Shown piece by piece: positions 46,361 through 56,411 of a stretch of 64,000 nt of DNA. How positions within the stretch are numbered: position 1 is the stretch's first letter; each line of letters begins with the position of its first letter. Made by a program: the position numbers and the translations under genes. Where the stretch lies: the NCBI GenBank assembly GCA_028818225.1, contig JAPPOG010000083.1, positions 1 to 64,000 on the forward strand, in the 5' to 3' direction. This DNA comes from Gammaproteobacteria bacterium (lineage in GTDB: Bacteria > Pseudomonadota > Gammaproteobacteria > Pseudomonadales > Pseudohongiellaceae). The notes under the pieces were generated by a model. It was given only the letters and a program-made list of their open reading frames with translations, made no database searches and was not told the origin of the DNA.

Positions 46361-49333
46361 ATGACAGATGTGAGCAGCACCGGTTCGACTCAGAATTCCT
46401 CTATTTATCAACCAGAACAAGTTCATCCCGCCTTTGAATGGTTACAAAGCGAGCATATCCCTTCACTGGATATCGTGATGGAGAAATATGTACATCGAGA
46501 AACAGGTGCCGTGCATTATCACCTGGCCAGCGATAATGCGGAAAACGTTTTCCTGGTTGCCTTTCGAACGGTACCCATGGATTCGACCGGTGTTGCCCAT
46601 ATCCTTGAACATACTGCTCTCTGCGGAAGCGAGAGATTTCCGGTTCGCGACCCGTTTTTCATGATGATCAGGCGTTCATTGAATACCTTTATGAATGCAT
46701 TCACTAGCAGCGACTGGACGGCCTACCCCTTTGCTTCGAAAAACAAAAAGGATTTCAACAATCTGTTAAACGTCTATCTCGACGCTGCTTTTTTTTCACG
46801 CCTTGATGAGTTGGACTTTTTGCAGGAAGGCCATCGTCTCGAATTTGAAAATATGAATGATCCAGAGTCCGAGCTCCAGTTCAAAGGCGTCGTCTTTAAT
46901 GAAATGAAAGGTGCCATGAGTTCTACTAACAGTGTGCTCTGGCAGACCATGAGCAAGCATCTCTATCCAACCACCACTTATCACTATAATAGCGGCGGCG
47001 AACCTGAGGAAATTCCTCAGCTCAGTTATCAACAGCTCAGATCTTTTTATAAAACCCATTACCATCCAAGTAATAGTGTATTTATGACTTTTGGCGACAT
47101 CACCGCTCTGGAGCATCAGCAAAAGTTCGAAGAACTGGCTTTATCGAAATTCCAAAGGTTAGATATAAATATTGAAGTTGGTGATGAACAGCGATATCAG
47201 GATCCTCTTCGTTTTGAGGAAAGTTATGCTGCAGATTCCGACGATCCGGATAAAGCCCATGTGGTACTCGGCTGGCTTTTGGGCCAAAGTACAAATTTAA
47301 GCGATGTTTTCAAGGCGCAATTATTATCCAGTGTCCTGTTAGAGAATAGCGCCAGCCCACTGCTAATGGCACTGGAGACCAGTGCATTGGGCAGCGCGCC
47401 TTCCCCCATGTGCGGCCTGGAGGATACCAGTCGCGAAATGAGTTTCATGGCTGGCCTGGAGGGCTGCAATGCCAAATCGACTGAGGAGATTGAAATACTT
47501 ATCACCCATACATTGGAAGCAGTTGTTAAAGCAGGCGTTCCAATGGACCAGGTAGAAGCCGCACTCCATCAACTTGAACTGAATCAGCGAGAAATTTCTG
47601 GTGATAGCTATCCTTATGGCTTGCAACTGATTCTTATGGGTCTGTCCACGGCACTGCATCGTGGCGACCCAATCAGCTTGCTGAATATAGATCCCGTGTT
47701 GGAAGAGCTGCGTGAGGCGATAAAAGATGAAAAATTTATACCCACTCTTATTAAGGAGCTACTTCTAGATAATCCTCACCGCATTACTTTAACCCTGACA
47801 CCAGATTCGAATCTTGCCAATGAAAAAGTTGCTGCAGAGAAAGCTAAACTCGCACAAATTAAAGCAAGCCTGAGCTCTGCACAGATCGTTGAAATTATTG
47901 AACGATCGAAAGCACTAGCAGAACGTCAGTTGCAGGAAGACGACCCTGGCGTGCTGCCTAAAGTAGACTTAACAGATGTGCCCGCATCGATTCATGAACC
48001 GGACTTTCATTTACAAACATTAAGCAAATCAAAGTTCGATTGTAGTTTTTATGGCCAGGGAACCAATGGATTGAGTTATCAAAAAGTGGTGTTTGAACTT
48101 CCACAACTAGAGGATGAATTGTTGGATGTTTTACCATTATATACGAGCTGCCTTCCAGAGCTTGGAATTGGTAATAAGACTTACTCCGAAGTACAGGTGT
48201 GGCAGTCCCAGATTAGCGGCGGAATTAATTGCTTCAATAGTATGCGCAGCGAAATTGGTAACGAGCAGTCCGTAGATGCTTACCTTGCTTACTCTTCCAA
48301 GTCACTAAACGCAAACCATACAGCACTTACGGAATTACTCCATGCCACTGTCAATGAGGTTCGCTTCGATGAAAACCAGCGACTGATAGAACTTATTGAA
48401 CAGATTTGTGCAAGAAAGGAAGCCAGTATTACTGGCCAGGGTCACAGCCTGGCAATGAGCCTGGCCTCCAGCAAAATGAGTCCTACAGCGAATCTATCGC
48501 ACACTTCGGGTGGGCTTGCAGGCATCAGAAAATTAAAAGCGATCCGCGATAGCCTGGATGAGCCTGAGACCAGTGAATCCCTGTTAAGAAAATTTAAGGC
48601 GCTGCATCAAATTATACTAACGGCTAACAAGCAGTTCCTGTCTATTGGCGAAGAATCTTTAAAAGATAAGCTGCTTACAGACATCGATTCAGTCTGGCAT
48701 GCCTCATTGGAAAATAGCGAAACGCAGAAAATTACCTTGCCGGAAATCAGGACGTCAGTTGCTGAAGCCTGGATCACGGCGACACAAGTCAATTTTTGCG
48801 CCAAAGCCTTTCCCACTGTTCCCTCCGGTCATGACGACAACGCAACGCTGCATGTACTGGCAGGTTTTTTACGCAATGGCTTTTTACATCGTGCAATTCG
48901 CGAACAGGGTGGGGCCTATGGTGGCGGTGCCAGTCAGGATGCAAACTCCGCCTCATTTCGGTTTTTCTCTTATCGCGATCCCCGACTTGAGGAAACGCTT
49001 GCTGATTTTGACGCCTCGATAAAGTGGCTGCTAAATGAGAAACATGCAGAACACCAATTAGAAGAGGCCATCCTTGGCGTAATTGCCTCGATGGACAAAC
49101 CTCCTTCCCCTGCCGGAGAAGCTAAACAGGCTTTCTATAACCGCTTGTTTCACCGCAACCTGGAGCATCGCATGGCATTTCGGCGACGCGTGTTAGCGAC
49201 CTCGCTGGAGGACTTGCGCAGGGTAGCCGAACTGTATTTCCACCCGGAAAATGCCAGCATTGGCGTAATTACCCATAAAGAATCCGGTGACATTGCCAGG
49301 GGACTGCATTTAAATATTGAGAATATCGAATAA
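46361..49333 (+). CDS. Zinc metalloprotease, M16C (presequence-protease-like) family
   Basis: A 990-residue clamshell peptidase. The inverted zinc motif HILEH is at residues 80-84 (context GVAHILEHTALCGS), with the third ligand further on in VVFNEMKGAMSS. Four M16 half-domains and the M16C-specific insert are spanned by the length. The C-terminal half has RxxxY-type residues in REQGGAYGGGA. The family degrades short unstructured peptides. There is no signal peptide, so it is probably cytoplasmic. A terminator lies 170-200 bp after the stop. Confidence 0.92.
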   Translation: MTDVSSTGSTQNSSIYQPEQVHPAFEWLQSEHIPSLDIVMEKYVHRETGAVHYHLASDNAENVFLVAFRTVPMDSTGVAHILEHTALCGSERFPVRDPFFMMIRRSLNTFMNAFTSSDWTAYPFASKNKKDFNNLLNVYLDAAFFSRLDELDFLQEGHRLEFENMNDPESELQFKGVVFNEMKGAMSSTNSVLWQTMSKHLYPTTTYHYNSGGEPEEIPQLSYQQLRSFYKTHYHPSNSVFMTFGDITALEHQQKFEELALSKFQRLDINIEVGDEQRYQDPLRFEESYAADSDDPDKAHVVLGWLLGQSTNLSDVFKAQLLSSVLLENSASPLLMALETSALGSAPSPMCGLEDTSREMSFMAGLEGCNAKSTEEIEILITHTLEAVVKAGVPMDQVEAALHQLELNQREISGDSYPYGLQLILMGLSTALHRGDPISLLNIDPVLEELREAIKDEKFIPTLIKELLLDNPHRITLTLTPDSNLANEKVAAEKAKLAQIKASLSSAQIVEIIERSKALAERQLQEDDPGVLPKVDLTDVPASIHEPDFHLQTLSKSKFDCSFYGQGTNGLSYQKVVFELPQLEDELLDVLPLYTSCLPELGIGNKTYSEVQVWQSQISGGINCFNSMRSEIGNEQSVDAYLAYSSKSLNANHTALTELLHATVNEVRFDENQRLIELIEQICARKEASITGQGHSLAMSLASSKMSPTANLSHTSGGLAGIRKLKAIRDSLDEPETSESLLRKFKALHQIILTANKQFLSIGEESLKDKLLTDIDSVWHASLENSETQKITLPEIRTSVAEAWITATQVNFCAKAFPTVPSGHDDNATLHVLAGFLRNGFLHRAIREQGGAYGGGASQDANSASFRFFSYRDPRLEETLADFDASIKWLLNEKHAEHQLEEAILGVIASMDKPPSPAGEAKQAFYNRLFHRNLEHRMAFRRRVLATSLEDLRRVAELYFHPENASIGVITHKESGDIARGLHLNIENIE

Positions 49334-49502
49334 TAACAATAAGTTAGAGGGTCTATTTGGGGCCGGATGAAACCGCGGGAAAAGGAGGATTTTTTTGATT
49401 TTTGGGGAACTTTCGGATTTTGCCTCAGTCTGAGTAAGTGTAGGTAGATGTCATACAAAATTGTGGGTTTTGTTTCATTTATCTCTCCCTTGATAGTATA
49501 TT

Positions 49503-49536
49503 AAGCCCAGCACCAATCGGTTGTTGGGCTTTTTTT
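49503..49536 (+). terminator. Intrinsic terminator downstream of the M16C protease gene
   Basis: AAGCCCA pairs with TGGGCTT across a loop that itself contains CCAATCGGTTG, and a run of seven T follows. It is about 170 nt past the protease stop, so the mRNA has a long 3' tail. That tail (49334-49502) shows no gene; a GGAGGATTTTTTT segment is present at 49386-49398. Confidence 0.85.
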
Positions 49537-49590
49537 CTGCACGTGAAATCTTTCAATCCCATCCTCTTTTTCTAAGTCTTATTATCACCA

Positions 49591-50757
49591 ATGTCATCCG
49601 TGTCCGCTAAGCAGGAAGCAACACGAGTAACCCTTGTCGGGATGTGGCTGGATATCGTGTTAGGGGTCAGCAAGATAGTCGGGGGAATTATTACCCAGTC
49701 TTTCGCGCTGGTTACTGATGGTATTCACTCATTAACCGATGCTATTACCGATATTTTTGTACTCATCGTTGCCAGAATTGCCAATACTTCGGCGGATGAA
49801 GAACACCAATATGGCCATGGGCGCTTTGAAACCCTTGGCACGATTGTCATGGGTATCATTTTTTTCATAACCGCCGGTATATTACTTTATGACAGTTACC
49901 AACGCTTGCGCTATCCCTCTGACCTGGCCATCCCCGCCCTCTCAGGAATTGGCATCGCAATAGTCTCTATCGCTGGCAAGGAATGGATATACCATTACAC
50001 CTTGCGGGTCGCTACACGACTTAATTCGAGCTTATTAAGGGCTAACGCCTGGCATAGCCGATCAGATGCCATCTCTTCAATCGCAGTATTAATCGGAATA
50101 CTTGCAGCCCAACAGGGATATCCCTGGATGGATACTGTCGCCGGAATATTTGTCGCCTTGATTATTGCCAAGATTGCCTGGGAGCTTTGCGCCGATAGCT
50201 TGAAAGAACTGGTAGATACTTCAATTCCACCACAACGGCGCAGGCAAATCGAAGAATGCATTATTTCTACTAGTGGCATCATGGGAGTAACCAGTATTCG
50301 CAGCCGTCAGTCAGGCGGAAAAATAATTCTCGAAGTGCATCTTTTGGTGAGCCCACGAATCTCCGTTTCTGAAGGGCATCGCTTGGGCGAGAAAGTGACA
50401 AAAGCTTTGTGCGGATCATTCAGCGATATTTCAGATGTTATTGTGCATATCGATCCGGAAACCCATGAACAACATTTATTGCCGGGTAGTCACTATACCC
50501 ATTTACCGGATCGTGAAGAATTGCTCGAGATTGTGCATCAACAATGGCAGGAATTGGCAATCGATACTGAAATAGAGACCATTAGTCTTCACTATTTGGA
50601 AGAAGCTGTCGAAATAGAAATAACGGTTAAGAATAAATCCTTCAATAAGCAACTTGGACAAGATTTTCAGGCAAAACTGGAGCAGTTTCCCTATATCGCA
50701 ACCCTCCGAATTTACAATAAATTATTCGAGGCACAGGCAAATTCCAAGCTCTCATAA
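49591..50757 (+). CDS. Cation diffusion facilitator (metal/H+ antiporter)
   Basis: Exports divalent metal ions (Zn2+, Fe2+, Mn2+ or others) in exchange for protons. 388 residues. Six N-terminal membrane segments carry the metal-site motifs TDGIHSLTDAITD (helix 2) and AWHSRSDAISS (helix 5). Cytoplasmic C-terminal modules follow: a ZT_dimer domain (about 210-290) and an extra domain of about 90 residues ending FEAQANSKLS. Longer than FieF of E. coli (about 300). The metal cannot be told from sequence alone. Confidence 0.92.
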   Translation: MSSVSAKQEATRVTLVGMWLDIVLGVSKIVGGIITQSFALVTDGIHSLTDAITDIFVLIVARIANTSADEEHQYGHGRFETLGTIVMGIIFFITAGILLYDSYQRLRYPSDLAIPALSGIGIAIVSIAGKEWIYHYTLRVATRLNSSLLRANAWHSRSDAISSIAVLIGILAAQQGYPWMDTVAGIFVALIIAKIAWELCADSLKELVDTSIPPQRRRQIEECIISTSGIMGVTSIRSRQSGGKIILEVHLLVSPRISVSEGHRLGEKVTKALCGSFSDISDVIVHIDPETHEQHLLPGSHYTHLPDREELLEIVHQQWQELAIDTEIETISLHYLEEAVEIEITVKNKSFNKQLGQDFQAKLEQFPYIATLRIYNKLFEAQANSKLS

Positions 50758-50849
50758 ACTACTTACAATTGGCGCCCTTTTACATATACTAGGGCCCCAC
50801 CAGAGAGGCCGGAATAAGCCTGCCGGATGGACAGAAGTAAGGCATTACG

Positions 50850-52640
50850 ATGAAGCCGACCAACATTACAGATCCAGATTATTTCCATAAAGTGGTGGAC
50901 TGTCAGTGGGCCTGTCCCGCTCACACGCCAGTGCCTGAATATATTCGGTTAATCGCTGAAAAACGCTATACCGACGCCTACATGATCAACTGGCAATCAA
51001 ACGTATTTCCGGGAATCCTGGGGCGTACCTGTGATCGTCCCTGTGAACCAGCTTGCCGGCGTGGCCGAATAGAGCAAGGAGAGCAGCCAGTTGCGATTTG
51101 TCGCCTGAAACGCGTCGCCGCCGATTACAAGTCAGATATCAGGGACAGAATCCCGCAGGTTCCAAAAAAGAAAAATGGTAGGCATATTGCGCTGGTTGGC
51201 GCCGGCCCTGCCTCACTCACGGTCGCACGAGATCTTTTGCCTTTAGGCTATGAAATTACCCTGTTCGAACGAGATAAACTAAGTGGCGGTGCAATGCGCA
51301 CTCAAATCCCCCGCTTTCGCTTACCGGGAGAAGTACTGGAAGAAGAGCTTCACTATATTCTTGATATGGGAGTTAACTGCCGGTTCGGCGAAGAAATTAC
51401 CAGTATGAAGGATTTGCTTGCAGAAGATTACGATGCAATTTTTGTTGGTACCGGTGCACCCCTGGGCAAACATTTGGATTTGCCGGGCTACCAGGAAGCA
51501 AAAGAAAACATTCATACCGGTATTGAATGGCTAGCCAGCGTCGCTTTCGAACACATCGATAGCATTGGCAAGAAAGTAATCGTTCTGGGTGGCGGCAATA
51601 CCGCGATGGATTGCTGTCGAACTTCCAAACGATTAGGTGGCGACGAAGTCACGGTAGTCGTGCGTAGCGGATTCGATGAAATGAAAGCTTCGCCCTGGGA
51701 AATTGAAGATGCAATGAATGAAGATATTCCTATTATTAACTTCCATGTTCCCAAGGAATACATAATTGAAAACGGCAAGCTGGTCGCCATGGCCTTCGAG
51801 AAAGTCAAAAAAGAATACGATGAAAACGGACGCCGCCTGCTGACGCCTACTGGCGAAGACCCTGTTATCATTCCCTGTGACGATGTGCTTTGCGCAATTG
51901 GGCAAGATAATAGTTTTCCCTGGATTGAAAGAGACCTTGGAATCGAATTTGATAAATGGGAACTGCCCGTTTTAGATAAGACAACTTTCCAATCCACCCA
52001 TGAACGGGTGTTCTTCGGTGGTGATGCAGCGCTGGGTCCTGACAATATCATTACTGCCGTCGCCCATGGGCACGATGCGGCCCTGTCTATCCATCTGCTT
52101 TGTAATAAAGAAGATATCAATGTTCGACCTAATCCATTGACCTCTCTCGATAGTCAGAAGATGGGTATTCATCAATGGTCATACGATAATGATATTAGTA
52201 ATGATGTCCGTTATATCGTGCCTCATGCTGCCAAAGAACAAACGCTAAACGACATCAACATGGAAGTGGAATTAGGCTTTGATGAAGCGCTCGCCTTTGG
52301 TGAAACCATGCGTTGCCTGAACTGCGATGTGCAGACTGTATTCACAGACCAACTCTGTATTGAATGCGATGCTTGTGTTGATATTTGCCCTACAGATTGC
52401 ATTACATTTACCGCTAACGCAGAAGAATCCGAATTGCGAGAAAATCTGTTAGCACCTGCCACCAACCTGGCTCAGGATATCTACGTCTCAGATCTGCTTA
52501 CAACCGGTCGCATCATGGCCAAGAATGAAGACCTGTGCCTGCACTGTGGACTTTGCGCAGAACGCTGCCCCACCAGCGCCTGGGATATGAGAAAGTACTT
52601 ATTCAATACCGCTAAGGCAGAAAACGCGTGCCAGAGTTAG
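50850..52640 (+). CDS. GltD-like FAD/NAD(P) oxidoreductase with two ferredoxin-type clusters
   Basis: First gene of a three-gene redox operon. 596 residues. An N-terminal 4Fe-4S region (CQWACPAHTPV and CDRPCEPACRRG) leads to the FAD motif VGAGPASLTVARDL and the NAD(P) motif VLGGGNTAMDC of the glutamate-synthase small-subunit family. A C-terminal bacterial ferredoxin domain has CIECDACVDICPTDC and CLHCGLCAERCPTSA, two [4Fe-4S] clusters. It likely moves electrons between NAD(P)H and the adjacent 2-oxoacid oxidoreductase. The last 13 bp overlap the next gene. It could instead be annotated as a glutamate synthase subunit, but no gltB is present. Confidence 0.88.
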   Translation: MKPTNITDPDYFHKVVDCQWACPAHTPVPEYIRLIAEKRYTDAYMINWQSNVFPGILGRTCDRPCEPACRRGRIEQGEQPVAICRLKRVAADYKSDIRDRIPQVPKKKNGRHIALVGAGPASLTVARDLLPLGYEITLFERDKLSGGAMRTQIPRFRLPGEVLEEELHYILDMGVNCRFGEEITSMKDLLAEDYDAIFVGTGAPLGKHLDLPGYQEAKENIHTGIEWLASVAFEHIDSIGKKVIVLGGGNTAMDCCRTSKRLGGDEVTVVVRSGFDEMKASPWEIEDAMNEDIPIINFHVPKEYIIENGKLVAMAFEKVKKEYDENGRRLLTPTGEDPVIIPCDDVLCAIGQDNSFPWIERDLGIEFDKWELPVLDKTTFQSTHERVFFGGDAALGPDNIITAVAHGHDAALSIHLLCNKEDINVRPNPLTSLDSQKMGIHQWSYDNDISNDVRYIVPHAAKEQTLNDINMEVELGFDEALAFGETMRCLNCDVQTVFTDQLCIECDACVDICPTDCITFTANAEESELRENLLAPATNLAQDIYVSDLLTTGRIMAKNEDLCLHCGLCAERCPTSAWDMRKYLFNTAKAENACQS

Positions 52641-54484
52641 TCCATTCAACAAAAATCAAGACTATGCCCAAAGTTAATGACTTTGTGGTGAAGTTTGCGA
52701 ATGTGAATGGCTCCGGTTCTGCCAGCGCCAATAATATGTTTGCCAAGGCAGTGTTCCGCATGGGTATTCCGGTAAGTCCCCATAATATCTTTCCTTCCAA
52801 TATCCAGGGATTGCCTACCTGGTATGAGGTACGCATTTCTGAAGACTCTTACCTGGGTCGCAGGGAAGGTGTTGACTTAATGGTGGCCATGAACGAGCAA
52901 ACTATAAAGGAAGATATAGATGCAGTAGTTCCCGGCGGCTTCGTACTATTCGACTCATCCAAGTCCTTGAGCAGGGATTTAATTCGGGATGATGTGAGTT
53001 ATCTACCAATCCCCTTAAAAGATATTTGTTTAAAGGAATTCGATAAACCTGCACAAAGACAATTATTCAAGAATATCGTCTACGTGGGCGCCCTGGCAGC
53101 ATTCCTGAATATCGACTTTAAAGTGTTAACAGAATTGGTCAGCGATCAATTTCGAGGCAAGGAAAAACTTATATTACCAAATATTCATGCCCTCGAATTG
53201 GGCCATCAATATGCCAGTGAAAATTTTGACTGCCCTTTACCTTTACAACTGAAATCTTCAGACAAAAATAACAATAAAATACTTATGGATGGCAACACTG
53301 CAGTAGGACTGGGATGTGTTTATGGTGGTGCCACTATCGCCTCCTGGTATCCGCTAACCCCTTCCACATCGGTGGTTGATTCATTCGGCAAGTATTGTAA
53401 GCGCTTGAGAATCGATCCCGGCTCTGGGAAAAACAAGTTTTCCATCATTCAGGCAGAAGACGAATTGGCCGCTATTGGTATTGCCATCGGCGCTGGCTGG
53501 AATGGAGCGCGGGCCTTCACTGCCTCATCGGGGCCAGGCGTCTCACTCATGCAAGAATTTCTTGGACTTGCATATTTTTCAGAAGTGCCAGTTGTCCTTT
53601 TTAACATACAAAGAGTAGGACCATCTACTGGCATGCCCACCAGAACCCAACAAGGCGATTTATTATGCTGCGCCTATGCGTCACACGGCGACACCAAACA
53701 AATTCTTCTATTTCCCTCGACTCCTAAAGAATGCTTTGAGTTCGCAGCCAATTCCTTTGATATCGCCGACCGTCTGCAGACGCCAGTTATCGTGATGAGT
53801 GACCTGGAGCTAGGCATGAATGAGCAAATCTGTGACCAGCTGGTTTGGGATGATTCGAAAGCTTACGACAGGGGCAAAGTACTGTCTGAAGAGCAATTGG
53901 AAGAGATGGAAAAATTTGGGCGGTATCAAGACGTCGATGGCGATGGTATTCCGTATCGTACCTATCCTGGCACGCATCCGCACAAGGGAAGTTATTTCAC
54001 TCGCGGTAGCTCCCATGACGCAAATGCGGCTTATACTGAGGACGGTAATGTCTATGCGGAAGTTATGGATCGAATTGCCCTCAAATTCGAAACCGCCTTG
54101 CAGTATCTTCCAGAACCTGAAATTTCTGATATGTCCAGGAACCGGCTGGGTATTATTTATTTTGGTACGACTGCGAGTGCGATTCAGGAAGTACTGGATA
54201 GTCTTTCCAAGAAAGGAATTGCATTAGACACTCTGCGCTTAAAAGCATTTCCTTTTCATACAAGCGTGAAAGAGTTTATTAATTGTCATGATTTAGTCTA
54301 TATAATCGAACAAAATCGAGATGCTCAGCTTAAGAGTCTGTTGAAAATCGAATGCAATACTAACGAAGACCAGATGCATTCAATCCTGAGCTATAACGGT
54401 GTATTGATTACCGCGCAACACATAGAGCGGGAAATCCTGGATTCCATGCCTGCGCTAGAAGACACCGGAAATATCCCTGCCTGA
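52628..54484 (+). CDS. 2-oxoacid:acceptor oxidoreductase, fused gamma-alpha subunit
   Basis: 618 residues. The first 180 residues are the gamma (acceptor) domain, VVKFANVNGSGSASANNMF; the rest is the alpha domain with the pyrimidine-binding motif SWYPLTPSTSVVDSFG, then TASSGPGVSLMQEFLG and RTQQGDLLCC. The CoA- or 2-oxoglutarate-specificity is not certain; the layout is of the KorA/OforA type. Start: GTG at 52628 has AAGG about 11 nt upstream and overlaps the preceding gene by 13 bp; an ATG at 52664 (MPKVNDF) fits the family N-terminus better and may be the true start. It is 17 bp before the beta subunit gene. Confidence 0.9.
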   Translation: MPELVHSTKIKTMPKVNDFVVKFANVNGSGSASANNMFAKAVFRMGIPVSPHNIFPSNIQGLPTWYEVRISEDSYLGRREGVDLMVAMNEQTIKEDIDAVVPGGFVLFDSSKSLSRDLIRDDVSYLPIPLKDICLKEFDKPAQRQLFKNIVYVGALAAFLNIDFKVLTELVSDQFRGKEKLILPNIHALELGHQYASENFDCPLPLQLKSSDKNNNKILMDGNTAVGLGCVYGGATIASWYPLTPSTSVVDSFGKYCKRLRIDPGSGKNKFSIIQAEDELAAIGIAIGAGWNGARAFTASSGPGVSLMQEFLGLAYFSEVPVVLFNIQRVGPSTGMPTRTQQGDLLCCAYASHGDTKQILLFPSTPKECFEFAANSFDIADRLQTPVIVMSDLELGMNEQICDQLVWDDSKAYDRGKVLSEEQLEEMEKFGRYQDVDGDGIPYRTYPGTHPHKGSYFTRGSSHDANAAYTEDGNVYAEVMDRIALKFETALQYLPEPEISDMSRNRLGIIYFGTTASAIQEVLDSLSKKGIALDTLRLKAFPFHTSVKEFINCHDLVYIIEQNRDAQLKSLLKIECNTNEDQMHSILSYNGVLITAQHIEREILDSMPALEDTGNIPA

Positions 54485-54501
54485 ATGGATAGCATAGAAA
54501 A

Positions 54502-55557
54502 ATGAGTTATATACGCAAACCCAAATTCCAGCATCCGGAACTTGATGAAAACGAGATTGGTTTAACACGAAGAGACTATGAAGGTACCTTGACGACTCTT
54601 TGTGGCGGTTGCGGGCATGATTCAATCAGTGCAGCTATTATTCAGGCGGCCGCGGAAATGAGTCTGGAGCCCCATAAGGTAGCAAAGATTTCCGGCATAG
54701 GTTGCTCGTCCAAGATTCCATCCTATTTTCTTAGTAAAGCTCATGGCTTTAACTCGGTCCACGGGCGTATGCCGTCTGTTGCAACTGGTGCGAACATTGC
54801 CAACAAAGATCTTTTCTATGTAGGCATTTCCGGTGATGGCGATAGTGCATCAATCGGTTTAGGGCAGTTCTGCCACATTGTGCGACGCCGCATTAATATG
54901 CTCTACATCGTAGCCAACAACGGCACCTATGGTTTAACCAAAGGGCAATTATCAGCAACTGCTGACCTGGGCTCAAAAACCAAATCGGGTGAGGAAAGCC
55001 TTTATGACAACATAGACATGGCAACTCTTGCTATCGAACTAGGGGCCAGTTTCGTGGCACGGTCATTCTCTGGTGACAAGCAGCAACTAATTCCTTTATT
55101 GCAGGCCGGGTTAACCCATAAAGGCTTTGCGTTTATAGACGTGATCTCCCCTTGCGTCACCTTCAATAATACTGACTTTTCCACTCACGGATACAAAAAT
55201 ACCTGGGAAAATTACATCGCCTTGAGTGAGGTAGATTTCGTACCCATGCGCAAGGAGATAACCACGGCATACGATGCTGGCAAAGATAAAGAAATCACCT
55301 TACATGATGGGTCGGTGATTCATCTTCATAAGACCGGCACTGATTATGACCCTTATGACAAGGAAAATGCGCTCCATCATATCAATGAGCACAAGAAGCA
55401 AGGAAAGATAGCGACCGGACTGCTGTACATCAATCAATCCACTTCTGATCTTCATGAATTGCAGGATACCGTTGACAAGCCGTTTAATAGTTTAGGCAAT
55501 CACGACCTGTGCCCCGGTAACGAAGTCTTGAAAGACATAAATGAGACTTTCCGCTAA
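54502..55557 (+). CDS. 2-oxoacid:acceptor oxidoreductase, beta subunit (TPP-binding)
   Basis: 351 residues, the catalytic TPP-binding subunit. LCGGCGHDSISAAI at the start supplies cluster cysteines, GIGCSSKIPSYF follows, and the TPP/Mg motif is GISGDGDSASIGLGQF with NNGTYGLTKGQ. With the previous gene it oxidatively decarboxylates a 2-oxoacid, probably 2-oxoglutarate, using CoA and giving electrons to a [4Fe-4S] carrier or to the GltD-like subunit. It ends the operon; djlA converges 4 bp later with no terminator visible. Confidence 0.92.
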   Translation: MSYIRKPKFQHPELDENEIGLTRRDYEGTLTTLCGGCGHDSISAAIIQAAAEMSLEPHKVAKISGIGCSSKIPSYFLSKAHGFNSVHGRMPSVATGANIANKDLFYVGISGDGDSASIGLGQFCHIVRRRINMLYIVANNGTYGLTKGQLSATADLGSKTKSGEESLYDNIDMATLAIELGASFVARSFSGDKQQLIPLLQAGLTHKGFAFIDVISPCVTFNNTDFSTHGYKNTWENYIALSEVDFVPMRKEITTAYDAGKDKEITLHDGSVIHLHKTGTDYDPYDKENALHHINEHKKQGKIATGLLYINQSTSDLHELQDTVDKPFNSLGNHDLCPGNEVLKDINETFR

Positions 55558-55561
55558 GAAA

Positions 55562-56344
55562 TTATTTGCGATGGGATTTAATTAGTTCGTAAGCGGCTTT
55601 TATGTCCTGGGTTTTCTGGGTCGCAATATCAATCATTTCTTCCGGCAATCCCTTCGCCACCAGTTTATCAGGGTGGTGTTGATTCATCTGTCTTCGATAA
55701 GCTTTTTTTACTTCACCATCGGTAGCAGATTCACTGACGCCAATTAATTCATAAGCTGCTGTTAATTTTTCCTCGCTGGATATTTGCTCAGCGAAATGAG
55801 CCTGGCCAGTCATTCGTGCCAACAACTCATTAAATTGATTCTGGGTATAGCCTAAATCCCCAGCAATCTCTTCCAATACATGCTGCTCCCGAGAATCCAG
55901 ACGCCCATCGGCAAATGCCGTCGCTACCACTATTTCCAGAAATATCTGCACTAAATTACGGCGCCGAAAGCTTTCACGCTTAAACTGGGCCAAAACTTCA
56001 TGTACCGGAAAATGCGGCTTCTTGCCCTCATTAAAAAGATTAATGGCAACTGTTCGTTGTTGCGGATTAAGATGCATTTGTCGCATGACCTGCTCAGCCA
56101 TGACGATTTCATCTTTAGTTACTCGACCATCAGACTTGGCGATATAACCCATTAGCGCAAAAGTTGTGGTAAAGAAAACCGACTGAACCCGCTCGGTAGC
56201 CCCGAGTCCCAGGGACTCATCGAGAATAATGCCGTCTAACCCACCGTCGAAGTAATTGCCCAGCGCAGCACCAAGTAACGCACCTAAAGGTCCGCCCATC
56301 ATGAACCCAAAGGTTCCGCCGACTACTTTCCCCCACCAACTCAT
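55562..56344 (-). CDS. djlA: Co-chaperone DjlA
   Basis: Membrane-anchored J-domain protein that stimulates DnaK. 260 residues. A glycine-rich N-terminal membrane segment (FGFMMGGPLGALLGAALGNYF) of the DjlA type leads to a TerB-like domain (about 55-185) and a C-terminal J domain with the HPD motif (MNQHHPDKLVAKG), ending DIKAAYELIKSH. All three modules are present, so it is full length. It stands alone, convergent with the 2-oxoacid oxidoreductase operon. Confidence 0.95.
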   Translation of the reverse strand: MSWWGKVVGGTFGFMMGGPLGALLGAALGNYFDGGLDGIILDESLGLGATERVQSVFFTTTFALMGYIAKSDGRVTKDEIVMAEQVMRQMHLNPQQRTVAINLFNEGKKPHFPVHEVLAQFKRESFRRRNLVQIFLEIVVATAFADGRLDSREQHVLEEIAGDLGYTQNQFNELLARMTGQAHFAEQISSEEKLTAAYELIGVSESATDGEVKKAYRRQMNQHHPDKLVAKGLPEEMIDIATQKTQDIKAAYELIKSHRK

Positions 56345-56411
56345 ATTTTTAGACTACTAGTGTGATTAAAGTTGTACTTCGAATGGACTTATAACTGGAG
56401 ACAGAAGTTTA

